The notes: a model not told the origin generated them from the letters alone. Positions 31,822-43,996 are shown, numbered from the stretch's first letter. The stretch: 64,000 nucleotides of DNA from Paraescarpia echinospica (GCA_020002185.1 CM034534.1:32594049-32658048), one strand, 5' to 3'. Made by a program: numbers and translations.

Positions 31822-32661
31822 ATGATGGTATTTGATGAATCCTTTGTCTGTATAGCCAACGCAAGATCTGTCGAAGTCTGCGAGGCACTTCAGGAACCAT
31901 TTGTGCAGCTGCTGCAACGGATGAAGTGTCACTCCAGCGCTGCTCATGAGAATACAACAGAAGAACCACAGACATCGAGGCTGGCATGTGATAATGACCC
32001 TCTGCAGGCGATGTATGATGAAGACATTTCTCCTGGAGATGAACCAAATGAATCCAGCAGCACAGAAGGACAAGGAAAAGACTTTAGCGTGAGCACCCTG
32101 CGATACATCATAGAGGATGTTAACTTCTGTGATCAACTTGGCAGCCTTGGTCTGTCAGACTCGACAATACAGAGCTCTTGTGTTGATTCCGAGTCTGACA
32201 GCTCTGATTCCTGCCTCATGGACTTAGCAGTGGATCCACATCAGCCCAAGCACAAGCGAAAGAAACATTCATGGGAAAACGGAGGTTCCAGGCATCAAGG
32301 GAAGAGAGTGGTGAAAGCCGTTCTACAACAGAACCTTGCATCCCTGGATGCTGACAAACTAACAATGTCGGCGAGTAAACGCACTCAGATTGAAGAGTTG
32401 CTAAAGAGGCGAATACACGCGTACCAGAACTACACATTCTACGAGGAGGTGCATAAGAGTGCCGAGGATGACTTGATGTATAAACACAAGTCCTACACGT
32501 GGCTACTAGGACTGTGTAGTAGACACATCGACTGTGACGATGCATTCCTTCACAAGTATGTCCGCCAGCTGGAGATGTTTTTCATCGTTGATGAGGACGA
32601 ATTGTGCACCAGGGCCAAGTGGCAGGAGAGTGCATTTCAGAGACGTTACGTCCGCAAATGA
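31822..32661 (+). CDS. Uncharacterised 279-residue ORF
   Basis: Same ORF as 1989-2828, open over its whole length. Relative to that copy it has Gly-to-Asp, Pro-to-Thr, Glu-to-Gly, Cys-to-Ser and Lys-to-Glu changes and one silent change (Cys codon). Domains are as described for the other copy: acidic N-terminus, Ser/Asp-rich middle, basic patch, charged C-terminus. An AATAAA follows at 32915-32920. The lack of silent bias argues against strong purifying selection, although six changes are few. It may be a lineage-specific gene, a terminal exon (acceptor candidate just inside the ORF) or a transposon-derived protein. Confidence 0.5.
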   Translation: MMVFDESFVCIANARSVEVCEALQEPFVQLLQRMKCHSSAAHENTTEEPQTSRLACDNDPLQAMYDEDISPGDEPNESSSTEGQGKDFSVSTLRYIIEDVNFCDQLGSLGLSDSTIQSSCVDSESDSSDSCLMDLAVDPHQPKHKRKKHSWENGGSRHQGKRVVKAVLQQNLASLDADKLTMSASKRTQIEELLKRRIHAYQNYTFYEEVHKSAEDDLMYKHKSYTWLLGLCSRHIDCDDAFLHKYVRQLEMFFIVDEDELCTRAKWQESAFQRRYVRK

Positions 32662-33345
32662 CAGGCCACTGAACCATGTTCCACTCTGCACTGTCTTGAC
32701 AGAAACTTCTCAACACCACCGTGTGGATTTAACCTGTTCACTTACATTATAGAGCTTCCAAGTTGTAGGTATGTTGAGAAATATATGTAACATTCAGTTT
32801 CCCGGTGGGACACCAGATGGCAGCATCTAGTCATTTAAATTTCTATTGTGGACCTTTTATCACAAGCGACGATTAGAATACCTTTGCAGATTCCGTGGAT
32901 GCTCTGTGTATGTAAATAAAACATATTGACATGTGCCCAGAAGTTATTAGTATTCTTTGTAAATGCCAGTATGTGTGAGGTTTACAGATAGTCCTGTAAG
33001 ATGGAAGCTAAATGTGCAAGATGTCTGCATTGTCTGCATTGTCTGCACTTGTGATTTGTCGGAAGTAGACAAGTGTGTTCACCACTTTAGAGAAACTGTT
33101 GATACGACAGCTAATACAACAATTCAGAGGTCTTGATAATCAAAAGACCTTTGTTTTACTGTTGTTGAAAAGCAGTGGAATTATTGATCGATAAGTATTA
33201 TTCTAGCCTTAGTAGTATTCATATAAAGTAGCAGTAAACATACATTGAGTAACAATTGTGAGTTAGTCAGATAGAGTATTTGAGAACACTTTAGTCTAGT
33301 GAGTAATAATAGGGCAACTTAGGCTTTGATAAGTTTGTAAACATG
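32662..33345 (+). other. 3' flank of the 279-residue ORF
   Basis: Contains AATAAA at 32915-32920 and a GTCTGCATT duplication near 33022-33042 that is single in copy 1. Nothing else is recognised. Confidence 0.4.
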
Positions 33346-33751
33346 ATTTAACACACTATGGGCAGATGCTAAGGAAGAGGGATTCACCTTTCAGTGCGTA
33401 GGGTGTTGGAAGGTGGAATGTCTGCAGAGGGAGGTAGTTAGGTTGACAGATATTGTGAAGGGGATGGAGATGAGAATTATCAAGGAGACAGGTGGAATGG
33501 AGAGAGACGACAGGGAGATAGTTGGGAATACTGTGAGACTGAAGCAGCAGAGTAGTGGCAAGAAGACTGAGGAAAGGAGACTGAGAGGAGGGAAGGTGAT
33601 TGGAGGGGAAGAAAATGGAGAAGTGACAGGGGAGAAAATGACCGTAGAGAAGGAGGTAGGAGGAAAAATGAGATGGGAGAGAAGAGAAGAAAATGCGACG
33701 GTTGACGGGACAAAAGGAAGTGAGAGTAAATATGACATGAGAAGTCGATAA
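33346..33751 (+). pseudogene. LINE ORF1-like fragment
   Basis: Second copy of 3500-3910. The frame from 33413 to 33751 is open (112 codons) because the TGA of copy 1 is AGA here. It has Cys-Val-Gly-Cys-Trp upstream and a charged coiled-coil-like stretch, and merges into the 43-bp repeat. Confidence 0.45.
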
Positions 33752-33867
33752 TAGGGACGATGTCAGGAGGAAAGGTGACAAGAGAAGTCGATAATAGGGA
33801 CGATGTCAGGAGGAAAGGTGACAAGAGAAGTCGATAATAGGGACGATGTCAGGAGGAACGATGACAA
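33739..33867. repeat. 43-bp minisatellite, 3 units
   Basis: Same unit as 3897-4197 but only three copies, a large length polymorphism between the two copies of the block. Confidence 0.95.
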
Positions 33868-33875
33868 GAGAAAAG

Positions 33876-34742
33876 GCAACAGGAGAGAATGGAACGTTTA
33901 CAAGATGATCTCGACAGGTTGATCAAAATTAATGGTCTTAAAAGTGGCAAGTGTTGTTCAATTTTGGGAAATGCCTCCACACAGGACATGGGAACAAAGA
34001 TGTACAGTATACAATGGGGGGTACTATACACGAAAAGGACTTAGGGTTAACCACTAGTGCTGATATGAAGGTTTCAGAGCAGTGCGGAATTGCAACTTCA
34101 AAGGGAAATCAAATCCTTGGATTAATTAGGCAAAATAGTATGTAAGGAAAAAGAACTAATAATACCGCTGTACAAAACAATAGTTAGGCCTGATTTAGAA
34201 TATTGCATACAAGCGTGGAGACAATATTGCAAGGACATAGATATGCTAGAAAGAGTACAGCGGAGAGCAACTAAAACGATACCAAAACTGAGGGATCTTA
34301 GTTATAAAATACGCCTAAAAGAATGTGGTTTAACAACACTAGAGACCAGGAGATTGAAAGATCAGATAGAAGTGTTTTAAATATTGAATGGTATTGTATT
34401 GTAATGAGTTACAATAAATTTGATTTGATGAAAATATTGATAGAAATATAATTTTTCACTTAAGAAAGATAGAAGGACCAGAGGGCATGAAGTTACTTTA
34501 GTAAAGGAGCATGTAGATTATATATAAGTTCTCATTTTCACAAAGAAATGTAAATGAATGGAACAGATTGCCTGCCGATGGTGTGGTTGCTAGTAGCGTG
34601 AAAGTTTAAAAATAAAATCGACATATACCTCAGAAGGGCGGGATACACGTAGATAAAAAGGGTTGGACTCTCGATAAGCCAAAGGGCTTCCTTGTCCACC
34701 TGCCATCTAGAGTTAATTCTCTGGGTGGCAATCTTGTTAAAT
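33876..34742 (+). mobile_element. CR1/L2-like LINE 3' fragment
   Basis: Second copy of 4206-5072, virtually identical: broken RT C-terminus followed by the family tail with the AAGCC-AAAG-GGCTT hairpin and GGCAATCTTGTTAAA. Confidence 0.85.
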
Positions 34743-35309
34743 TTTATTGTACTTTTATAATAAAACATCAATGCAGGCTGCTGTTTTTCATATGGCATCA
34801 TTTACCTGTTCAGTTGATTATCACTGTGAATATTGGATATGGTTGCAGCGGGAATGTTTAAAAACAAAATTAATAAATACGAAGGGCAAGTTTCACATCT
34901 AAAAATAATGATGGGAAAATATCATATTTGTTAACTACACCAATTATGCAGGTCAGACGCTTTCTGGCGGCAGCTGACAGCCTGTTGTCTTGTCACTGAG
35001 GGATGGATTCCCTGTGTGAAGAAAATTATCTTATTTTTGGTATCACCTTACTGGTTGCATCTACCATGTTTATTTTCTCGAAAACCAAAATCCTACGATT
35101 TGATGAGTTCTATAGCGATGTAACAAGCAACAGCTAGTGCTAATGTGGTTAATGTCGTTGTTTTCCATTTAGCACTAAAAACATAATGGTTGCAGGAAGT
35201 TCACTGAATCAGTCATATTGATCCCACTTGTGATCTTGATTGTGCAAACCAATTCAGTTGTGCCCAAATTCGAGGACATTGCAGTTAGCATTGCCTATTG
35301 TGAAGCACA
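34743..35309. other. Spacer, no gene recognised
   Basis: Second copy of 5073-5744 without the ~105-bp segment (junction at about 35191). Confidence 0.5.
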
Positions 35310-35583
35310 CTGGCACTGTGGCTAGAGCATTACTCTCAATCGAGAGAACCCGGGTTTGAATCCTGTGCTGTTGTTTCAAACCACGGGCAAGTTTGCTCTC
35401 TCAGCTATATGAATGAGTACCTGGCTATAGACAGTGGATGATATTTGTGTACAAATAGTCTTCAAGCATTGCTGCATGACTGAATACTTCCCAGAGAAGT
35501 CGAGATGGTGTTCGTCTGCCAAGAAGCAGAGTAAAGTGCTTTGACTAGTCCTAACAACTGGATACTGTGCTATATATAAGAGC
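35310..35583 (+). mobile_element. tRNA-derived SINE with CORE-like centre and L2-like tail
   Basis: Second copy of 5745-6018. It has a polymerase III box pair, a CORE-like middle and the tail GTGCTATATATAAGAGC. Confidence 0.7.
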
Positions 35584-35818
35584 TTACCTTTTATCTCGTC
35601 AACTGCTGTTTTTACTGTTTGAATGTTTTGCACCATGGACACATTCTAATTGTGAACAATTTCATGAATATGCAGCAGATTCACAACATGCTAGATGTAA
35701 TCCCAATGGTAATAATTACAAGTTTCAGAGTTTATGCAAACAGATTAGGTACCAAAATTTTTTTTTTTATAATTATGATTCTTTCATGATTACATGTTCA
35801 AATACATTTTAGCAAATA

Positions 35819-35951
35819 CAGTAAACCTTGGATATAACGAATTCGCAAATACACGAATTGGTCCCAATTTATTAATATACAGTAAATTAACGAATTTCGG
35901 ATATAACAAATAGGCTGGCCCCGAATGATTCGTTATATATCAGGTTTACTA
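35819..35951. mobile_element. pogo/Tigger-like MITE, 133 bp
   Basis: Second copy of 6256-6388, with TA at both flanks (35817-35818 and 35952-35953). Confidence 0.65.
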
Positions 35952-35953
35952 TA

Positions 35954-38126
35954 GCACTAAATCTTACTTGGGATATCGCATTTTTCTCAACTGTGGCAAG
36001 TATAAGACAACAAAAATCGTTCTTGTATAAATCCAGTTCACTTTATTGCTATGGAATTCCACCTGTAGAAGAGTGGACCAATAAAATACAATCTTTTAGG
36101 TCGGTTTATCTTAACTTGGCTACACTGCTACAATACCGTCACCAATCCTTTGTCAATGGCTTCTACCTCCGTTGTCATGGCTGCAGTTGATCAAGATAAT
36201 TCGCTGATCAACATACACAACTGCCATTGCCCACAACAACCACTTATTGGCTCGTGCCTATAGAACTTATGCAATGACACCACTGTTGCTGTTTCTGCAG
36301 CGAGATATAACATCGGTGCCATGCAAAAACAATGGGTGACTTTAGAAGTGGGGAGTGTGTGTGAGCTGTGAACAGTCTAACAAACAGTTCGAACAGGAAC
36401 AAAATGCATTCACAGAGCAGTTCTCTTACAATACACACAAGTAACATCACGCCAGTTTGGCTCGTCCGACCTTCACTATAAATAGACACGGACTGCAGTA
36501 GTACAAACTAAATGCTCAGGTGTTTCCACCCATGCATCGTAACAGTTATACAACATTTTCTTTTTATTAATTCCCTCTGAACTCGTCACTTCCATCACTA
36601 CCATCTCAACAAAGGAACCGACATACAAATAAAGTGACGCAATCTCAACCAAACATGTTACATTTTCTTATAGTTCATTATAAAATATTACCATTAAATT
36701 CAATAAAAATGTTCTTGCTGTCAAGAGTATCCACAGAATCATACCTTACAAGGTAAATCACATTTGTTTGCGAGCCTATAAATTTACAAATGTTAGGAGA
36801 TGGTGTCACAGAGATGCCTATGGCATTATCAAAACAATGATAGGAAGATTTTTGCAGTGCACTAGAAATTATCCCTCATGGTGTATATTACAGACAGTGC
36901 ATTCAATGATGACAATGAACAGCAGTGCTTTGTTCATATGCATATTATATATATATATAAATATAGTCACGTGTACGCTACATTTCTACATGATTTAAAT
37001 ATTGTCAGACCCAGAACATAAATTTGTGGACAAAACAGATGGACATCATTAACGTATGTCGGGCAGCAAACTGAGAGACACTGTTGTTCCATTCGTCAAA
37101 ACCTAATAATTATGGTTATCAAACCAACGAAACGAATGTGGTGTTCACGCTAATGAATACGTCTGACAACCAACCATGGCGGGTGCAAAGAACCAAACCG
37201 CAACGTAGTTTCAACTGTGATGCTCCTATTGCGACGGCACACGAAAACAACATCGAGAGGATACATCTTACAAAAGGATCTCTGTTGATACACACACACA
37301 CGTACACACGTATTTATAGTATGACACCACCCAGAACTTACATGTATGTACACGTTTCTATAGTGATTATGTTTATCATCATTATCATCATCGTTTTCAT
37401 CTGCTTCTAATTACATTTTCATAACCAACCAGTCAAACCATCAATGAACGTTTGCCGCAGCTGGAGACAGTGTCGCCATCTGGGGAGAGACGTTCAACGT
37501 GCGCCATCTGGTGGCACAGACCGGTTGGTTCGTCAGATTGTGCATGGCCGGCAGTGCATGTCAGTTTGGTGACAGTCACACCGTTGCTGTGTCTGCGGCC
37601 GTGCGCGGACACTGCCGCAGGGTCCAACAGACTTCTCAGCAGCATTGTGGGTTGTTGAGCAACTTAGAAACTGAAAGCACAATCATCGTCAAAGTTGGTG
37701 GACATGCATGTGTGCATAGAATGAACGCATATGAGAATGCTAGGATGTTCCTGACAGAAAGAAGACGGGGTAATAATATAACTTTACTTATACACCATCA
37801 ACTCTGGGGCACAATACTTGCACAACTTTTGATGCATGTACGACTGAATGTTTTGAATCTTAATTATTTTCCAAACTACAGGAACTGACTTGGATTAATT
37901 TTCAAAATGTTTCGGTATACATTATTATGTTCACTAGATGTGTATTGACTGCGTGTATAAATTATTCTGTAAGTTTCTCAGGCACCACCCAAATTATAAA
38001 TTAATCAAACAATGAATGTCACTTGTAATGCCTCCAACAGAATAAACCTTATTACTGAACATAATTATATCTGTGAATAAATATCCTTTGACAATATCAT
38101 GTAAGGCATGTATGTAGTGGTTGAAC
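35954..38126 (-). other. 3' flank or UTR of the TIA1-like gene
   Basis: Downstream of the last coding exon. A possible terminal intron runs from the donor GTAGGT (38130) to the acceptor GTGCTTTCAG (exon start 37670). Splicing it would give Tyr-Gly-Phe-stop in place of Tyr-Gly-stop. The GC-rich block 37433-37670 would then be a 3' UTR exon. A minus-strand AATAAA lies at 36563-36568. No other gene is seen. Confidence 0.4.
37501..37514 (-). promoter_or_regulatory. CTCF-type core motif
   Basis: CCACCAGATGGCGC on the minus strand, a full consensus-core match in the GC-rich block downstream of the TIA1-like coding region. Confidence 0.4.
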
Positions 38127-38270
38127 CTACCCATATCCTCCATAGCCATAGCCATGCTGCATGTAAGGCATGCCGTACCCGCCCGGCTGCATCTGCTGGT
38201 AGCCCCCTTGGGGGTAACCCCAGTACCCCATCTGGTTGTAGTATGCCTGACCGTATGCCTGGTTGGCAAA
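38127..38270 (-). CDS. TIA1: TIA1-like last coding exon, Q/G/Y-rich tail
   Basis: Phase-0 exon after the acceptor TTATTTTCAG, encoding 47 residues with Tyr-Gly-Gln-Ala-Tyr-Tyr-Asn-Gln-Met, Tyr-Trp-Gly-Tyr-Pro-Gln, Tyr-Gln-Gln-Met-Gln-Pro and a closing Gly-Tyr-Gly-Tyr-Gly-Gly-Tyr-Gly. This is the aggregation-prone low-complexity domain of the family, shorter than in vertebrate TIA-1. The TAG (38127-38129) overlaps a possible donor (GT at 38130-38129). Identical to the extra copy. Confidence 0.9.
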   Translation of the reverse strand, partial: FANQAYGQAYYNQMGYWGYPQGGYQQMQPGGYGMPYMQHGYGYGGYG

Positions 38271-39158
38271 CTGAAAATAACAAGTCAAACATCGTTCATA
38301 CTTCCCCAAATTGGTCAAAAGTACAAGCATAGTTGGTTTAATACAAAATGTGCGGTTTTATTAAAATCATCGGAAGCATTAACAACTTGATTGTTAGATC
38401 GAGCAACTTTTTTGAATGTATAACTATCTGTATATCACAATATATATATACAATTATCCATATATCATTATAAATATAGTAAAATCACTTTTCTTAATTA
38501 AGCAGTTTGTTCCTAAATAAAACATATGTACATACCAATTTTATATCAAGACAGTCTGTACACATGAAATGCTTGAAGTGAGGCAACAAAAAATGACGCC
38601 ATTCACAACCAGCTGATCAAGTAGTTTCACAACTATGAGTTTCATAACATAACCCGGAGATCATTAGGCAAAATAACCTTGACGAGGTTCTATTCAATAT
38701 AAACAATTGTTTACAACCTAAAACGATAAACTACTTGTCATTCCCACAAGGTGGCGCCACTGGTAACACAGCTGTGTGGACATCGGGTGCACAGTAATCA
38801 TACACGCTTGAAGTTGCCACAATAAAATCACATTAATTACCTAAATTACTGGTTACATAATTAATTTAGAATCAGTCAGGTTTTCTTCTGATTGTAGGAC
38901 TGTTAATATGTCACTAAACCAATCGGCTGACAAAGGCTTGTGGTTTCAGTAATCTCGGGGAGATACTGTCCACACAAGGGTAGTGCTAATACCTTCTTGT
39001 TCCAAGCCAATTAGAGGCAATCAATACATGCTTGCCTTGTTAATTAAGCACATGGTAAATATAGCAGGTCACTGAACGAACAAGCACACCTAGTAAGCAC
39101 AATGTTGCTTCTCATTACCATTCAGTTTTCAACTACACCTGCAAAAGGTCAATTCTTG
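38271..39158 (-). other. Intron of the TIA1-like gene
   Basis: AT-rich, with a TA run near 38440. No exon recognised. Confidence 0.5.
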
Positions 39159-39733
39159 CAATCAGCCATGTATGTGGCTACTGTGGTTTATCCAGTGGGT
39201 AAATCTTTATCAATCAGCCATGTATGTGGCTACTGTGGTTTATCCAATGGGTAAATCTTTATCAATCAGCCATGTATGTGGCTACTGTGGTTTATCCAGT
39301 GGGTAAATCTTTATCAATCAGCCATGTATGTGGCTACTGTGGTTTATCCAGTGGGTAAATCTTTATCAATCAGCCATGTATGTGGCTACTGTGGTTTATC
39401 CAATGGGTAAATCTTTATCAATCAGCCATGTATGTGGCTACTGTGGTTTATCCAGTGGGTAAATCTTTATCAATCAGCCATGTATGTGGCTACTGTGGTT
39501 TATCCAGTGGGTAAATCTTTATCAATCAGCCATGTATGTGGCTACTGTGGTTTATCCAGTGGGTAAATCTTTATCAATCAGCCATGTATGTGGCTACTGT
39601 GGTTTATCCAGTGGGTAAATCTTTATCAATCAGCCATGTATGTGGCTACTGTGGTTTATCCAGTGGGTAAATCTTTATCAATCAGCCATGTATGTGGCTA
39701 CTGTGGTTTATCCAGTGGGTAAATCTTTATCAA
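39159..39733. repeat. 52-bp minisatellite, 11 units
   Basis: Same unit as 9596-10119 with one extra unit; CCAGTGGG/CCAATGGG variants mark individual units. Confidence 0.97.
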
Positions 39734-39915
39734 TTTACTACCACGTTACATACCATATTTTTTACATTAACCCTTTTAATGATACTTTTGCTGATATCAT
39801 CAAAAGAATTAATTTTGATCATTAGATTGGATATGAATAGCCTTATTATACAATATTTATACCGATGGACTGCTTTTGCCATTGTTTTGAAAACATCTTT
39901 ACTAGATCTGGTTAG

Positions 39916-41966
39916 CAGGGGTGACTGAATTACTTTAATTTTGTACTTGAGTAGAAGTAAAAGTAATTCACCTCAGAATTACTTGAGTAGAAATAAAAGT
40001 AATTCACCTCAGAATTACTTGAGTAGAAGTAAAAGTAATTCACCTCAGAATTACTTGAGTAGAAGTAAAAGTAATTCACCTCAGAATTACTTGAGTAGAA
40101 GGAAAAGTAATTCACCTCAGAATTACTTGAGTAGCAGGAAAAGTAATTCACCTCAGAATTACTTGAGTAGAAGTAAAAGTAATTCACCTCAGAATTACTT
40201 GAGTAGAAGGAAAAGTAATTCATCTCAGAATTACTTGAGTAGAAGTAAAAGTAATTCATCTCAGAATTACTTGAGTAGAAGTAAAAGTAATTCACCTCAG
40301 AATTACTTGAGTAGAAGTAAAAGTAATTCACCTCAGAATTACTTGAGTAGAAGGAAAAGTAATTCACCTCAGAATTACTTGAGTAGAAGTAAAAGTAATT
40401 CACCTCAGAATTACTTGAGTAGAAGGAAAAGTAATTCACCTCAGAATTACTTGAGTAGAAGGAAAAGTAATTCACCTCAGAATTACTTGAGTAGAAGTAA
40501 AAGTAATTCACCTCAGAATTACTTGAGTAGAAGTAAAAGTAATTCACCTCAGAATTACTTGAGTAGAAGTAAAAGTAATTCACCTCAGAATTACTTGAGT
40601 AGAAGAAAAAGTAGCTTCTAAAAAAACGTACCTGAGTAAAAAGTAAAACTACTTTCCAAAAGTACTTGAAGTAGAAGTAGAAGTGAAAGTAGAACGGAAA
40701 GATGTTTTGTCAGGCAAGTAACCAACAATAATTACTGCATCGGTGAACAAAAAATGAAGAGAGTGAAAATAATTACTGTTTAACTCCAACATATATTAAT
40801 TATGTATATGAATAATGTTTTATAGAAAACTATATTTTATGTTTTCGCAAATTTGACAGCGGGGCACAGAAATGTGTTCCGGTATCTGCCACCATGGGTG
40901 CTAGCTACGACGACGGCCACGGTCACTGCACCAACTGACCAAGAACGCTGTTGAAGCCCAGGTCGAAGCCAGTCATTGTACAGGCCGTGCTATCTATATA
41001 TACATGGTTCATGAAGCTTATTAAGATGCCAGCCAACGTCAATGTTATTATGTTTAAATGCCACACGTACACTGTTGAATGTTGAACTGAATAAAACTCA
41101 TATATGTTGTACAGTTTTAAAATAGATTACGCATTAACAGGCCACAGTGAATTGAACGATAATATTGTACTGATGACATAATAAGACCTCAGCAGCTGAA
41201 TATGCAAATGAGTTGTAAAATGCAGTGCTAAGGTTGACTAAAGATTGAAAAACTATAATAAATACTCTCATAGCTGGCTTAACTTTGTCTTTCAATCAAT
41301 ACCAAAACACCAATTTAGAACGCACATTTACCGTGCTGAATAATACTGCGATCGATTCGCCATTTCATATGCGGTTGATGAATTCATATTTTGACGCAAC
41401 AAGCAAATTTGCGTTTATCGCAGCAAAAAGATAATATTTGCGCAATGTTAGCACACTGATCTTCCCTACTATGCTGCATTAAACATATCAATGCCATTAT
41501 TATACAAGGCATAGCCTACCTGTGAATTTCAATTGCAATTTACAAGTCCCGGAAGCCAGGTGAACCCACCAAAGGCACCTATTCTCTGAAGCCAAGACTG
41601 GCAGAAGGGAAATGATTTGATTGATGTCTGCGCTAAACAAACAATGCCTGGCACCACATTTACTGTTCCTAATGACTTCACCAGTCACACAAAACAAGTG
41701 ACAGTTATTACCCTGTTAACATAGCTCTCATTTTTTGTAATTAAATATATTTAATGAAATATGAACGTAGTTCAGAAAAATGTAACAAAAATATTTTGCA
41801 AAGTAAATTAAAGTAACGAAGTAGAAAGTAGCGTTACCTTGGATAAAACTATTTCGTTACAAATAGAAGTAAATTATATAAATAGTACTTTGTTACTCTC
41901 CGTTACTTGAAAAAACTACTCAAGTAGAGTAACAAAGTAGTTTTATTTCGTTAATTGACACCCCTG
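39916..41966. mobile_element. hAT-like non-autonomous element expanded by a minisatellite
   Basis: Second copy of 10301-12684. Termini are CAGGGGTG...CACCCCTG. The right subterminal region (41760-41966) contains many GTTACTT/AAGTAAC-type motifs matching the repeated motif of the left side. It is about 330 bp shorter than the other copy because the 36-bp array has fewer units. Confidence 0.6.
39947..40616. repeat. 36-bp minisatellite, 18 units
   Basis: Uninterrupted in phase here, unlike the extra copy. Both strands are open throughout (217 and 226 codons), purely because the unit is 12 codons without stops. Confidence 0.97.
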
Positions 41967-42562
41967 CTGAAATAATTCTAGAGTTTGTCCGATGATTTTA
42001 CTTAACCAAATAAAGTTTGTAGAACCAAGATAACAGCTGCATTCTTGTCTTTGTCACGTCTGACATACATTTATTCACTATTCAAACTGGTGTTGGTAAC
42101 TGGTAAAATATTCTTGACTGATCATTGGTTTATCAAACTGATCGATGGTCAATCAATGTTGAATCATAGAAGTTAATCAATATGTTTGATAAATCTCATT
42201 GTTTTGTACCACGCGAACCACCAGCAGGAATAAACAAAACTGACTTCAGACTTTCCTTTCCATACCTGACAGTGGTGATGCCATTATCAACAAAGTTAAT
42301 AATACAAAGGTTTTCCTTGGCCAGTAACTGAGGGAAGGTGACATGACTTGCCAATCAGACATCCTCTACCTTCCTGTCATGTTTATACTTATTGTCATGT
42401 GATGATCTCGTACAGATAAGTCACAGAAAGACACATAATGAAATACAGAATGTGTATAATCAGAAATGATCGATTGTGATCGTTTCCTTGATCGAAATCA
42501 TAAACCAATCAATCGCCGATGGACTCAATTAATCGGAGCAGTATCAACTGAAACAAACTCAC
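41967..42562 (-). other. Intron of the TIA1-like gene
   Basis: No exon recognised; small indels against 12685-13274. Confidence 0.5.
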
Positions 42563-42719
42563 TTGTGAAGGAGATGCTGCCCCCTGCTGGGGAGAACTGG
42601 CACCACCTTGGCTGGGGTCGCTTGACTCCTTGCCCCATGAGCATTTGACTGAGTGACCGAGGACTTCTGCGCCATGTACGGAGACAATTGCTTGTGTGGC
42701 TGCTTCCTTCGACGCAAAC
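42563..42719 (-). CDS. TIA1: TIA1-like exon: second half of RRM3 and linker
   Basis: 157 nt, acceptor TTGTCAG and donor GTGAGT. Completes the Arg codon from the previous exon, then Phe-Ala-Ser-Lys-Glu-Ala-Ala-Thr-Gln-Ala-Ile-Val-Ser-Val-His-Gly and Val-Lys-Cys-Ser-Trp-Gly-Lys-Glu. The linker is Ser/Gly/Gln-rich. The exon ends in phase 0, matching the start of the tail exon. Confidence 0.92.
42579..42590 (-). promoter_or_regulatory. CTCF-type core motif inside a coding exon
   Basis: CCAGCAGGGGGC on the minus strand, encoding part of Pro-Gln-Gln-Gly-Ala. A perfect core, but chance in Gln/Gly codons is possible. Confidence 0.3.
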
Positions 42720-43996
42720 CTGACAACACACGAACATACACACTATGTCACCGGGGCTTATTCACATGAAGGGTTTCAGATAACACAATAAATCCATATT
42801 ATTTCAGATAACACAATAAATCCATATTGTTTAGAAACAAGAAAAATGTGACATATCTGTGTTTTGTCCTTAGAGTGTAGATGGAAACATAAACGTGATA
42901 TTGGAATATCTTCTCTAGATGTCTGAATGACACGCCCTGATAACTGTTCACATTGTGCCCATCCAGCATTTGGAATAAAGTAAGAATTCAAAGTAAAAGC
43001 AACTTGTAGCAAGGGCTGAAATAATTATTGTACATTTCAGTTATGAAATTTCTCATGGATTGGCATTGCATTTTGCCTGGAAACCCTTCCCTCTGTGGTC
43101 AATACATTTTTAATGATTTCTTGGGAGTGTTTTCGTATAACCACAAAGTATAATCACAACGACAGCAACATGAAAGCAGGCAGCTGTCAGTTGAAGACAT
43201 ATTGCATTGAACTGGTGAGATCATTTGAACGAGAGATGAATAATGTCAGATGGCGTATGACAGGTTGACAGCTGGTCGATTCATCCTAGAAATGTCACGT
43301 CAGGTCACCAACCACCTGAGGTCACTAAACCTGCATGTTCACCTGCTGGTGAAACAGACAAAGATCCTCTTGCCTACATGCAACGATGTCTTGCATCTGT
43401 AACACTCCGTGTTTTACCACTGCATTTCTGTTATGTCGTTTCCCCAAATTTAATCAGTTGCAGATTTCCCTGATGTACAGCCAGTTGCAATGGTGACTCA
43501 AAACATAATTTATAAAGGAAGGTTCACTATTTTGTTATCTAAACAAATACAAGGATAACATTTTCTACCATCGCTGTGAACTTTAAAAAGACTCGATCCA
43601 ATAATTCTGGGATGTTGGTGTGGTGGATTGTAGATATGTATCATTCAAGATGTTAAATATTCTTCCTTTTCTCTGAAGTTTTCAATCTCTAAACAGGATT
43701 TACAAAAAAAAATTATATTTTCTTTGACTGGGGCAGAGAAAATGCCCATCAGCTACTGTTTTGCTATAATTCCAATGAATTTAATATTACAGCAGGCAAG
43801 TCAAATTGTTTACTAGAGATCAACAAAAGTCAAATTTTATATTGTGGCGTACTTTCAACTTGATATGAACGATACAACTTTGAGGATCAATTACCAACAA
43901 GTGCCCTACAAAGAATTCTATGAGTAGTCCCTAGTTGTTGCTTTCCAGCACCCTACAACAGGAACAGCTACAAAATGACTCAAGTACAGGTCTCAC
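42720..43996 (-). other. Intron of the TIA1-like gene
   Basis: Second copy of 13432-14708. No exon or element recognised. Confidence 0.5.

Noticed and set aside
24621..38270. Orphan exon as an alternative last exon of the TIA1-like gene
   Set aside because: The exon needs one carried-over base, but the possible donor at 38131 leaves two; joining them gives an immediate stop.
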